Assembly (NCBI GenBank): GCA_029932985.1
Contig: JAOZPA010000007.1
Span: 1 to 34,118 of the forward strand
Length of the DNA stretch: 34,118 bases
Source of the DNA: Campylobacterales bacterium
Lineage (GTDB): Bacteria > Campylobacterota > Campylobacteria > Campylobacterales > JAOZPA01
Direction: 5' to 3'
Shown: one piece after another, positions 15,047 through 24,258 of the stretch
How the letters are laid out: every line of letters begins with the position of its first letter
How positions within the stretch are numbered: the first letter of the stretch is position 1
Program-made: the position numbers and the translations under genes
Notes under the pieces: model-generated
What the model saw: the letters and a program-made list of their open reading frames with translations, nothing else
Databases searched by the model: none
Told to the model about the DNA's origin: nothing

Positions 15047-17029
15047 TTGGATGAGTTACAGGAAATTATTAATTATAGTTTTGGATTAAGCTTATTATAT
15101 GTAGAGGATAATGAGTTTTCAAGAGAGGCGACTATTCCAATTTTGGAAGAGTTTTTTGGTCATATTACAGTGGCGGTTGATGGTCAAGATGGATTTGAAA
15201 AGTTTCAAAAAAAAGCTTATGATATTGTAATTTCAGATATAAATATGCCAAAACTAGATGGTCTGCAGATGACAAAAAAGATAAAAGAGGGTGGATGTGA
15301 TATTCCTGTTTTGATTCTTTCATCTTATAATGAGTCTAAATATTTTAAAGATAGTATTAAATTGGGTGTGGATGGCTATCTTCATAAACCTATTGAGATA
15401 AAACAATTTATGGATGTTTTGGGTGAAATCATAGGAAAATTGAAAAAAAGAGATAAAACTAGAAGAGATTTAGATTTTTTGTCTCAATATCAAGAAGCTA
15501 TTGACAAAAGTTCAATCGTTTCAAAAACAGATTTACAGGGGTTGATTACCTATGTTAATAGCGAGTTTTGCAAAATCTCTGAATATACTGAAGAGGAGCT
15601 TATAGGCAAAAATCATAATATTATAAGACATCCTAGCAACTCATATAGAATGTATAAAGAGCTTTGGGATACGATTAAAAATAAAAAAAAGACTTGGCAA
15701 GGGATTATGAAAAGTAGGTCAAAGAGTGGGAAAAGCTATTATGTAAAAACAGTAGTTAAACCAATTTTTGATGAAAAGGGCGAGGTGGTTGAGTATATAG
15801 CTTTGCGAAATGATATAACAAATATTATGAACCCCAGACGCCAACTTAATGATTTCATACATCCTAATGAGGAATATATGGTGATATTTATCAAAATTGC
15901 TGGTTTTGATGATATTGAAAGATTTTATGGAAACAGATTGACAGCTTTGATTGAAGATAAATTTTCTGAGAGACTTTTTGAGATTATGCCTAATAAATAT
16001 AAATTTGAAAGAATATTTCCGTTGGGGGACGGTGAATTTGTATTTATTAAAAACAGAAAAGAGATTGATTTAAGTATTAGAAATTCCATTAGAAAATTAC
16101 GACTTTTTCAAGAAATTGTAAATGACACAACTATTGAGATAGATGATGTTGATTGTGATTTGTCTATTATTATCAGTTTTGCTTGTGGCAAGGGGGCTTT
16201 GGATAATGCCAAATATGGGTTAAAAGAGTTGATTCATTCTAAGCAAAGTTTTATTGTGGCAAATGATTTTGTGAGTGAAGAGTATGATAAAGCAAAGCAA
16301 AATTTGAAAACTTTAAAGATGATTAAAAAAGCGATTGATGATTTTAGAATTGTCTCCTATTTTCAGCCAATTATCAATAATAAGACAAAAAAAGTGGCAA
16401 AATATGAGTCATTGGTGAGGTTGATTGATGAAGATGGTAAAGTTTTGACTCCATATCATTTTTTAGATGTTGCAAAAAAGGGGCAATATTACACTAAAAT
16501 AACCTCGATTGTGCTTGAAAATTCTTTTAATGCCCTTAAATATACAGATATGGACATATCTATAAATTTATCTGCATTGGATATAGAGAAAAAATCGACG
16601 AGGGATAAGCTTTATAAATTATTGGAGATTTATCGAAAAGATAACTCTCGTGTGGTGTTTGAGCTTTTGGAGGATGAGGATATAAAAGATTTTAATTTAA
16701 TAAAAAAGTTTATCAAATCTGTTAAAAATATGGGAGTGAAGATAGCGATTGATGATTTTGGCACGGGGTATTCTAATTTTGAAAGATTGCTAGATTATCA
16801 ACCAGATATTTTAAAAATAGATGGGTCTTTGATAAAAAATATAGAAAATGATAAATTTTCACTCTCGGTGGTCAAGACGATTGTAGCTTTTGCAAAGGAG
16901 CAAAATATTAAGATAGTAGCAGAGTTTGTAGAAAATGAGAAAATTTTTAATATTTTAAATGTTTTTGGAATTGATTATTCACAAGGTTATTATTTTGGTA
17001 AACCTGAAGCTTTGAAAATGATTAAGTAG
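15047..17029 (+). CDS. Response regulator REC-PAS-degenerate GGDEF-EAL, c-di-GMP phosphodiesterase
   Basis: This 660-residue protein has a receiver domain (about 12-128, phospho-acceptor D64 in VISDINMP), a PAS domain (about 150-262, Aer-like with HP and ELWDTIK), a degenerate GGDEF domain (about 270-410, LGDGEF at 326-331 in place of GGDEF) and an EAL domain (about 425-655). The EAL metal and catalytic residues are all kept: E454 (ESL), N507, E539, D569-D570 in IDDFGTGYS, K590 in LKIDG, E626 in AEFVE and Q646 in QGYYF. It should therefore hydrolyse c-di-GMP, while the GGDEF part cannot act as a cyclase and may bind GTP as a regulator. It is the only receiver in the cluster with an enzymatic effector that is not a kinase. 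TTG 15047 is the start, with AGAGGGGAT just upstream. Confidence 0.92.
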   Translation: MDELQEIINYSFGLSLLYVEDNEFSREATIPILEEFFGHITVAVDGQDGFEKFQKKAYDIVISDINMPKLDGLQMTKKIKEGGCDIPVLILSSYNESKYFKDSIKLGVDGYLHKPIEIKQFMDVLGEIIGKLKKRDKTRRDLDFLSQYQEAIDKSSIVSKTDLQGLITYVNSEFCKISEYTEEELIGKNHNIIRHPSNSYRMYKELWDTIKNKKKTWQGIMKSRSKSGKSYYVKTVVKPIFDEKGEVVEYIALRNDITNIMNPRRQLNDFIHPNEEYMVIFIKIAGFDDIERFYGNRLTALIEDKFSERLFEIMPNKYKFERIFPLGDGEFVFIKNRKEIDLSIRNSIRKLRLFQEIVNDTTIEIDDVDCDLSIIISFACGKGALDNAKYGLKELIHSKQSFIVANDFVSEEYDKAKQNLKTLKMIKKAIDDFRIVSYFQPIINNKTKKVAKYESLVRLIDEDGKVLTPYHFLDVAKKGQYYTKITSIVLENSFNALKYTDMDISINLSALDIEKKSTRDKLYKLLEIYRKDNSRVVFELLEDEDIKDFNLIKKFIKSVKNMGVKIAIDDFGTGYSNFERLLDYQPDILKIDGSLIKNIENDKFSLSVVKTIVAFAKEQNIKIVAEFVENEKIFNILNVFGIDYSQGYYFGKPEALKMIK

Positions 17030-17050
17030 AAAAGAGGAAATAGGAAATTT

Positions 17051-19204
17051 ATGAAAATTGATGATTTAGAGAAACTAAAAAAACAAACTATCATAGGTGT
17101 TGTTTGCCTCTTTATGTTTATTATGATATATAAAATTTATTCAACTATCAATGAGTTTAATCAAAATAAAAATAGGCAAAAAACTCTGATTTTTAAGCAG
17201 ACAGATTATATTTATAATAGCAAAATTGAGTTTATTAGCAAAACATTTTTAAATAGACTTCAAAATATTATATCTGGGCAACATATCAAAGATTGTATCA
17301 AAAATAGAGATAGAGAGGCATTGTATAAATTTTCTATAGATAGATTTATGACCTTGAAAAAAGATTTTTCATCATTAAAGCAGATGCATTATCACTTGCC
17401 AAATCATACCTCTTTTTTGAGAATCCATAAACCTAAAATTTTTGGGGATAATTTGAAGGAGAAACGACCCCTCATCGCAGAAACAATTAAGAGTAAAAGT
17501 ATGCAAAAAGGGTTTGAATCTGGAATTTATGACAAAAAAAGTATCACTTATCGAATAGCTATCCCAATTATGGAGGATGAAAAATTACTTAGTGTAGTTG
17601 AGCTGGGTATCGACATAAAAGGGATTTTGGCACAGATAAATAGTTTTCTAAATGCTAGTTACAATAAAGAGATTTATATAGGTTCTCTACTTTTAAAAGA
17701 TACTAAATTTTTAAAAAACAAAAAAGATAGGATAGATTTTAGCAATTATAAATTAATCTCCTCTCATCTAATTATCAAAGAGATTTTGAGAAAAATTAAT
17801 CCTGCAAAAAATAAGCAAAATATAGAACTTAATGGTAGGGATTATTTTATTTTTTGGAATCAAGAAAAATTAGAAAATTTTAAAAATCAAGAGGTTGGTA
17901 CATTTATTTATGCTTTTGACATAACTGATATAAAAAATAATTTCAGATTAAAGATGTTATTTGCAATAATTCACCCACTTGGTATGATGTTTCTTTTTCT
18001 TTTTATCCTTTTAATTGTCTTTAGATATATAAAAAAGCAAATCAAATTAAATACTATAAAGATTAAAAAAATTGTAAATAACCAAAAATCAATAGTTATC
18101 ATAACTGATGGTAAAAAAATAATTCAAGCAAATAGTAGTTTTTGCAAATTTCTAAAATGTAAAAGTTTAGCTATGTTTTTAAGCAAATATGATTGTATCT
18201 CTGATAAATTTGAAAATATTGAAGGTTATTTGCAAAAAGATAATGATGGTCAGAATTGGTTGGAATTTATGAGAACTCATAAAAACATAAACCATATAGT
18301 TAAAATTATAGACAATGAAAATAATACTCATATTTTTTCTGTAAATTTAGATAATTTTAAACAAGAGAAAGGGATGGAGTTTGTAGTCTCTTTTGAAGAT
18401 ATTACACAAGCAAAAGTGCTATATAAAAAAAATAAAGAGTTAAATGAGCTAAATGAGTTAAATGAAAATCTTGAAAAAAATCTTATGGAAAAAGATAAAC
18501 AACTTCTTCAGCAATCAAGATTTGCTCAAATGGGTGAGATGCTGAGTATGATAGCCCATCAATGGCGACAACCTCTAAATGCGATTAGTGCGACAAGTAT
18601 ATCTGTAAATCTTAAGTCAAAACTTGGCAAATTAAAACCTGAAGACTTAGTGAACTATATGGAAAATATATCTAATTATTCTCAACACTTAAGCCAAACT
18701 ATTAATGATTTTCGAGATTTTTTTAAATCAAATAAAGATATTAAAGAGGTTAGTTTTTGTCAACTTATAGAATCGGTTTTGGGGATTATTGAAATATCAA
18801 TTGAAACTAAAGGTATAAAATTAATCAAAGAGCTTGAATCTAAAGAGAAATTTAATACTTATCCAAATGAGATAAAGCAAGTGATTTTGAATTTAGTAAA
18901 AAATGCGGAGGATATACTTTTAGAAAAAAATATCAAAAATCCATTTATTAAAATCAAAACTTATAAAATTGAAGATAACCATATTTTGGAAGTTGGAGAT
19001 AATGGTGGTGGTGTGCCTGAAAAGATAATAGACCATATTTTTGACCCCTATTTTAGCACAAAGGGAGATAAAGATGGTACTGGACTGGGGCTTTATATGA
19101 GTAAAACTATTATAGAAAAACATTGTGGTGGAAAGCTTAGTGTTTTTAATGATAATAATGGTGCTGTATTTAGAATAAAATTATTCAATATAAGGGAAAA
19201 TTAG
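17051..19204 (+). CDS. Membrane histidine kinase with dCache-like sensor and PAS-like domain
   Basis: This 717-residue kinase has helices at about 12-30 and 302-326 around a periplasmic dCache-like domain with HLPNHTSFLRIHKPKIFGDN (115-134). A PAS-like segment at about 340-455 (SIVIITDGKKIIQANSSF, ending SFEDITQAK) and a coil with repeated ELNELNEL lead to HisKA (H503 in MIAHQWRQPLN) and HATPase (NEIKQVILNLVKNAED, GDNGGGVP, KDGTGLGLYMS). Its H-box DNA is almost the same as that of the kinase at 7958. It starts 21 nt after the EAL gene and is followed with no gap by another dCache kinase, so it may also feed the EAL regulator upstream or the REC-kinase at 21393. Ligand unknown. Confidence 0.9.
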   Translation: MKIDDLEKLKKQTIIGVVCLFMFIMIYKIYSTINEFNQNKNRQKTLIFKQTDYIYNSKIEFISKTFLNRLQNIISGQHIKDCIKNRDREALYKFSIDRFMTLKKDFSSLKQMHYHLPNHTSFLRIHKPKIFGDNLKEKRPLIAETIKSKSMQKGFESGIYDKKSITYRIAIPIMEDEKLLSVVELGIDIKGILAQINSFLNASYNKEIYIGSLLLKDTKFLKNKKDRIDFSNYKLISSHLIIKEILRKINPAKNKQNIELNGRDYFIFWNQEKLENFKNQEVGTFIYAFDITDIKNNFRLKMLFAIIHPLGMMFLFLFILLIVFRYIKKQIKLNTIKIKKIVNNQKSIVIITDGKKIIQANSSFCKFLKCKSLAMFLSKYDCISDKFENIEGYLQKDNDGQNWLEFMRTHKNINHIVKIIDNENNTHIFSVNLDNFKQEKGMEFVVSFEDITQAKVLYKKNKELNELNELNENLEKNLMEKDKQLLQQSRFAQMGEMLSMIAHQWRQPLNAISATSISVNLKSKLGKLKPEDLVNYMENISNYSQHLSQTINDFRDFFKSNKDIKEVSFCQLIESVLGIIEISIETKGIKLIKELESKEKFNTYPNEIKQVILNLVKNAEDILLEKNIKNPFIKIKTYKIEDNHILEVGDNGGGVPEKIIDHIFDPYFSTKGDKDGTGLGLYMSKTIIEKHCGGKLSVFNDNNGAVFRIKLFNIREN

Positions 19205-21400
19205 ATGAGTAGAAACATATTTTATAGTACAAAAGAGTGGATTAGGGAAAAAATAAAGATAAATACCTCTTTTTTTATTAATTTATTTGTAATTATTTCA
19301 ATTCTTATATTTTCAGTTTTGTGGTATGAAAAAACTAATAAGTTATCAGACCACTTAGTAAGTAGAACCAATCAGAATATTGGAAAATATAATGCTTTAT
19401 ATAAAACTCATATTAAATTAGCCCGATTGATATTTCAAACGCAGATAAATACAAAAGAGGTTAAAGATATATTTAAGTTTGCAGAATTATCCTCTAATGA
19501 GGATAAGCAGATTATTCGAGATAGATTATATAATAAACTAGAAGAAAAATTTATTTTGTTAAAAAGAGATAATAAAATTAGGCAATTAAATTTTTATTTA
19601 CCAAATAAAGAGATGTTTTTGAGATTTAATAAACCAACCCAATATGGAGATGTTTTGAGAAGTCATCAAATATTTAGAGAGCCTCTTAATAAATGTGAAA
19701 AAAATGAGGCATGTATCTCTTCTCGTTTTATATTTTCACTTTTTGCAGAGAATAGAGAGATAGGTAGTGTGGAGGTTTCATTTATTTCATCCTCTATGAG
19801 TTTAGATTTTATGGATACTTATCAACTTCCTGCAGTTTTTCTGATTTTAAAAGATAATATAGATGAAAAAGAGTTTTTAAATTCAGGCAGAAAATTTTCT
19901 AAAACTGTTTTTAAAGATTTTTATTTAAATAATGTTGTGATAAAACAGGAGATTAAAGGTCTTAAAATTTTAAAACTTCTATCTGAAGATACTATAAAAA
20001 TTGTTAATAAAAAAGCTTTTGATAAAAAATCTTTCTCAATTTATGCTAATGAAAATGGGATTATGACTTTTATAAAAATTAAAGATTTTTCAACTGATAA
20101 AGTAACTGGTATGCTTGTAATTAGAGATAATGCAAATTACTATCGTGAAAAAATTAATCTTACCTATATTATTATCTTTATTTCTATATGCGTTTATGGA
20201 ATGTTTATTTATTTTTTACATTATCGAAATAATCTAGAGATAAAAATGAAACAAAATAATAAAAAACTAGAATCTATCTTCAAGGAAGCTCATAGTGGAA
20301 TTGCATTAGTTGATTTAAATGGTAAAATTTTAGAGATGAACAATTCTTATAGTAAATTATTGGGCTATTCAGAAAAGGAGTTATTAGAATTAAATTTTCA
20401 AGATATTAGAACCTCCCAAGAAGATGAAGCAAAAGAGATTTTGAGAAAAGCTAAAATTTATCACACTCTTTCAAAGGTGGAGAAAACTTGCAAAACCAAA
20501 GATAATAGAGAGATTCATTTGGAATTTTCACTAACTCTTCTCCCCTCTAAAGATGCTTTTATTACAGTTATAAACTCTTTGGAGGATAAGTTTAAATTAA
20601 AAAAATTAAATGATGAGTTGAAAAATTTCAATGATACTTTAAAAGAAAAAGTTAAAGATGAGGTGGAAAAAAATCGGGAAAAAGATAAGCAAATGTTTCA
20701 TCAATCTCGATTAGCTCAGATGGGAGAGATGATAAGTATGATTGCCCATCAGTGGAGGCAACCGCTAAATGCAATTAGTGCTACAAGTACAAATTTGAAC
20801 TTTAAAGCTCGACTTAATAAGATAAATAATGAGATAGTTTTAAATGAAACTGTAAATATCAATAAATATTCACAATATTTAAGTGCAACAATTGATGATT
20901 TTAGAAATTTTTTTAAACCCAATAAAAATAAAGAGGAGATAACTTTTTGCAAGTTAATAGATTCGGTTTTGGGAATTATTGAAATCTCGATAGAAAACAA
21001 AAAGATAAAACTGATACAAAATCTAAAATGTAAGGGTACATTTATAACCTATCCAAATGAGTTAAAACAGGTGATTTTAAATTTGATTAAAAATGCTGAA
21101 GATGTTCTTTTGGATAAAGATATAGAAAACCCATTTATCAAAATTTCGACCTATACATATCAGGATACCTATATTTTAGAGGTTGAAGATAATGGCGGTG
21201 GTGTGCCTTATGAAATTATGGATAAGATTTTTGACCCATATTTTAGTACAAAAATGCAAAAAGATGGAACAGGTTTGGGACTTTATATGTCTAAAACAAT
21301 TGTAGAGGAGCATTGTGGGGGAGAACTTACTCTTTCTAATAGTTCAAATGGAGCAATATTTAAAATTAAATTAAAAAAAGGAGTTTTAGAAAATGATTAA
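19205..21400 (+). CDS. Membrane histidine kinase with dCache-like sensor and PAS domain
   Basis: This 731-residue kinase has helices at about 22-40 and 319-338. The periplasmic sensor has FYLPNKEMFLRFNKPTQYGD (130-149), where His of the usual HKP is replaced by Asn. A clear PAS domain lies at about 352-462 (GIALVDLNGKILEMNNSYSK, LLGYSEKELL). HisKA has H515 in MIAHQWRQPLN; HATPase shows NELKQVILNLIKNAED, EDNGGGVP and KDGTGLGLYMS. The periplasmic loop has two Cys (C164 and C170 in CEKNEAC) that could form a disulfide. ATG 19205 directly follows the previous stop. The 3' end overlaps the REC-kinase gene by 8 nt, a coupling that supports their pairing. Confidence 0.9.
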   Translation: MSRNIFYSTKEWIREKIKINTSFFINLFVIISILIFSVLWYEKTNKLSDHLVSRTNQNIGKYNALYKTHIKLARLIFQTQINTKEVKDIFKFAELSSNEDKQIIRDRLYNKLEEKFILLKRDNKIRQLNFYLPNKEMFLRFNKPTQYGDVLRSHQIFREPLNKCEKNEACISSRFIFSLFAENREIGSVEVSFISSSMSLDFMDTYQLPAVFLILKDNIDEKEFLNSGRKFSKTVFKDFYLNNVVIKQEIKGLKILKLLSEDTIKIVNKKAFDKKSFSIYANENGIMTFIKIKDFSTDKVTGMLVIRDNANYYREKINLTYIIIFISICVYGMFIYFLHYRNNLEIKMKQNNKKLESIFKEAHSGIALVDLNGKILEMNNSYSKLLGYSEKELLELNFQDIRTSQEDEAKEILRKAKIYHTLSKVEKTCKTKDNREIHLEFSLTLLPSKDAFITVINSLEDKFKLKKLNDELKNFNDTLKEKVKDEVEKNREKDKQMFHQSRLAQMGEMISMIAHQWRQPLNAISATSTNLNFKARLNKINNEIVLNETVNINKYSQYLSATIDDFRNFFKPNKNKEEITFCKLIDSVLGIIEISIENKKIKLIQNLKCKGTFITYPNELKQVILNLIKNAEDVLLDKDIENPFIKISTYTYQDTYILEVEDNGGGVPYEIMDKIFDPYFSTKMQKDGTGLGLYMSKTIVEEHCGGELTLSNSSNGAIFKIKLKKGVLEND

Positions 21401-22568
21401 TTTAGAAAAATTGGTCTCAGAGAGTCAAAAATTAATATTACTATATGTAGAAGATAATGCGGATGCTAGAGAATCTTCTATGAATATGTTTGAGGATTTG
21501 TTCCCAAATATTATAATTGGAGTTGATGGTGAGGATGGTCTGGAAAAATTTAAAGAGAACAAGATAGATTTAATTATCACAGATATTCAGATGCCTAAAA
21601 TGAATGGTTTTGAGATGGTTAGAGAGATTAAAAAGCTAGATAATAAAGTTCCTATTTTGGTTTTATCAGCCTTTAATGAGAGTGATTATTTTTTAGATAG
21701 CATTCGGCTAGGGGTGGAGGGGTATCTTTTTAAACCTATTGACCTTGACCAATTTTTGGAAACAGTTTCTAAAACTATCGATAATATTAAGCTGAAAAAA
21801 GAGGTGGCTGAGTATCAACATTCTTTAGAAAAAAAAGTAGATAAGCAACTTCGCTATTTAAGAGAAAAAGATAAAATTCTTTTACAGCAATCAAAAATGG
21901 CAACAATGGGTGAAATGATAGATGTAATTGCCCACCAATGGAAACAGCCTCTAAATATTATATCAATGAATAATGAGATATTGATGATGAATGAGATGAT
22001 GGGAAAATCAGTTAAACCAGAAACTACTCTAAGTTACAATGAAAAAATTCAAAATCAGATAGAACATTTAGTTAGTACGATTGATGAATTTAGAACTTTT
22101 TTCCGCCCAAATCAAAATTTTGAAAAAATTAATATAAAAAATATTTTACAATCAACTATTCTTTTGATAGAGGATGAATTAACCCATCACTCTATCGAGA
22201 CTGAAATTTTATGTGAAGATACTATTTTTATAAAAACAAATGCAAATGATATAAAGCATTATATTTTAAATATGATTAATAATGCCATTGACAAAATGGA
22301 TGAAGACAATATAAAAAATAAAAAGATTTTATTGACTTGTAGCGAAAAAGATGATAAAATTAGCTTAAAAATTAAAGATAATGGCAACGGAATACCTGAA
22401 AACATAATAGGTGAAATTTTTAAATCTCATTTTACGACAAAAAGTAAAACTGGTGGTACGGGAATGGGGCTTTATATGTGTAATTTAATTGCCAATAAAT
22501 ATGATACTAAATTGGAAGTATATAATGATAATGGAGCTGTTTTTGAAATTAAATTGCCTAAGTTATAA
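21393..22568 (+). CDS. REC-first histidine kinase, variant H-box
   Basis: This 391-residue soluble protein has a receiver domain (about 13-130; E20-D21, phospho-acceptor D64 in IITDIQMPKM, switch K114 in FKP), a coil, then HisKA and HATPase. The H-box reads VIAHQWKQPLN with H181, where the usual Arg is Lys. The ATPase lid differs from most kinases of the cluster: DNGNGIP, then KSHFTTKSKTGGTGMGLYMC. It shares these traits with the REC-kinase at 24259 (MGEMID, FTTKS, LYMC, LIANKY), so the two form a subfamily apart from the one at 13700. It overlaps the previous sensor kinase by 8 nt and precedes the SBP-kinase by 3 nt, so it could serve either sensor. Confidence 0.9.
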   Translation: MINLEKLVSESQKLILLYVEDNADARESSMNMFEDLFPNIIIGVDGEDGLEKFKENKIDLIITDIQMPKMNGFEMVREIKKLDNKVPILVLSAFNESDYFLDSIRLGVEGYLFKPIDLDQFLETVSKTIDNIKLKKEVAEYQHSLEKKVDKQLRYLREKDKILLQQSKMATMGEMIDVIAHQWKQPLNIISMNNEILMMNEMMGKSVKPETTLSYNEKIQNQIEHLVSTIDEFRTFFRPNQNFEKINIKNILQSTILLIEDELTHHSIETEILCEDTIFIKTNANDIKHYILNMINNAIDKMDEDNIKNKKILLTCSEKDDKISLKIKDNGNGIPENIIGEIFKSHFTTKSKTGGTGMGLYMCNLIANKYDTKLEVYNDNGAVFEIKLPKL

Positions 22569-22571
22569 ATA

Positions 22572-24224
22572 TTGAAGTTTATATCTCTAGTTTTGCTATT
22601 TATCATAAATTTATCTTCTGCTGAATCTAATAATATGATTTTTACAATGCAGGAGAAAAATTATTTAAATAATATCAAAATAGTGAAAATGTGCAATAAT
22701 CCCAATTGGCCCCCCATCGAGTTTGCTCAAGATGATAATTTAAATAAGATGAATGGAATCGCTATTGATGTACTCAAGGAGATTGAGCAGAAATTAAATA
22801 TAAAATTTCAAAATGTAGCGACCAAAAACTGGAGTGAGTCTCAAAAATATCTTAAAGAGAAAAGATGTGATATATTGCCCTGTGCGATTGAGACTCAAAG
22901 CAGAAAAAAATATGCAAATTTTACACAACCATATCTAAGTTTGCCTCTTGCAATTTTTACCACAAAAGATAAACCATTAATCTCAAGTTTAGATGAAATT
23001 ATAGATAAGACTTGGACACGAAAAAAAGGCTCAGGGCTTATATCTCAAATTCAAGAATCATATCCAAAGATGAAAGTTTTTGAAACTATTGATAATACAG
23101 AAGCCCTAAAATTGGTAAATGATGGTGAATATTATTTCACAATTGCCACTATTCCTGTCGCCTCCCATATAATTTCAAAATATATGTTAAGCAATCTTCA
23201 AATTAGTGGCTATACAGATATGAAATTTGACCTTTCAATTGCAGTAAGAGATGATGATATTTTACTCTTGTCTATTTTAAATAAAACATTAAGTGATACC
23301 TCTAATCAAAAACTAAAAGATATTTTAAAAAAATGGGTTTCATCTCCTATAAAAGAGCCTATAACTGATTATATATTTATTGGTCAAATATTTCTGATAT
23401 TTACGCTAATTGTCTTAATTCTTCTATTTTTTCTTTTACGAGAATCAAAACTCAAAAAGGAAATTTTAGAACTAAATACTTTTTTAGAACAAAGAATTGA
23501 AGATGAAGTTATTAAAAATCAAGAACAGCAAGTTATGATGCTTCAACAATCCCGTCTAGCTCAAATTGGAGAGATGCTAAGTATGATAGCCCACCAATGG
23601 CGACAACCACTAAATATATTATCGGTAAATGCCTCTCTTTTAGAGCTTAGAATCCAACGAAATAAAATTGATAATGAGTTTTTTAAAGGAAAATTAAAGA
23701 TAATTATTGCCAATTCCGAGCATCTAAGTTCCACTATTGATGATTTTAGAGATTTCTTCAAACCCAATAAAATAGAAAAAGAGATAACTTATTGTGAAAT
23801 AATAAAGAATGTTTTAGATATAATAAAAGAATCTATAATTCAGAAAAATATTATACTTAAAGAAGATTTAAATTGCAATACCGTTTTTAAAGCCTATTCA
23901 AATGAAATTAAGCAAGTAATTTTAAATTTAATTAAAAATTCAGAAGATATTTTGCTAGATAAAGAGATTAAAAATAGATATATAAAAATTAAAACTTATA
24001 AAGAGTCAGATGAATTTATACTAGAGATAAGTGATAATGGTGGTGGAATTGATGAAAAGATTATAGACAAAATATTTGACCCATACTTTAGCACAAAAAG
24101 TCAAAAAGATGGTACGGGATTAGGGCTTTATATGTCCAAAATAATTATAGAAAATCACTGTGGTGGTAAATTAACTGTATCTAATCAAAAAGATGGTGCT
24201 GTGTTTCAAATAAGATTAAAATAA
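22572..24224 (+). CDS. Histidine kinase with periplasmic solute-binding (SBP_bac_3) sensor
   Basis: This 550-residue kinase begins with a signal-peptide-like segment (residues 1-17, ending SSA). A single SBP_bac_3-type periplasmic binding domain follows (about 35-258): CNNPNWPPIEF, GIAIDVLKEI, RCDILPCAIETQSRKKYANF. This fold, like amino-acid transport binding proteins, suggests sensing of a small polar solute. One helix (266-289) leads through a coil to HisKA (H341 in MIAHQWRQPLN) and HATPase (NEIKQVILNLIKNSED, SDNGGGID, KDGTGLGLYMS). The start is TTG 22572, only 3 nt after the upstream stop, with a weak ribosome site; expression is probably coupled to the gene before. The REC-kinase at 24259 follows by 34 nt. 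The ligand cannot be determined. Confidence 0.9.
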   Translation: MKFISLVLLFIINLSSAESNNMIFTMQEKNYLNNIKIVKMCNNPNWPPIEFAQDDNLNKMNGIAIDVLKEIEQKLNIKFQNVATKNWSESQKYLKEKRCDILPCAIETQSRKKYANFTQPYLSLPLAIFTTKDKPLISSLDEIIDKTWTRKKGSGLISQIQESYPKMKVFETIDNTEALKLVNDGEYYFTIATIPVASHIISKYMLSNLQISGYTDMKFDLSIAVRDDDILLLSILNKTLSDTSNQKLKDILKKWVSSPIKEPITDYIFIGQIFLIFTLIVLILLFFLLRESKLKKEILELNTFLEQRIEDEVIKNQEQQVMMLQQSRLAQIGEMLSMIAHQWRQPLNILSVNASLLELRIQRNKIDNEFFKGKLKIIIANSEHLSSTIDDFRDFFKPNKIEKEITYCEIIKNVLDIIKESIIQKNIILKEDLNCNTVFKAYSNEIKQVILNLIKNSEDILLDKEIKNRYIKIKTYKESDEFILEISDNGGGIDEKIIDKIFDPYFSTKSQKDGTGLGLYMSKIIIENHCGGKLTVSNQKDGAVFQIRLK

Positions 24225-24258
24225 TTACATTGAGAGAATTTTAAAAGGATAATGAATA

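Noticed and set aside
15047-17029. Bifunctional cyclase-phosphodiesterase
   Set aside because: The GGDEF site is replaced by LGDGEF and flanking signature residues are lost, so only the EAL activity is supported.
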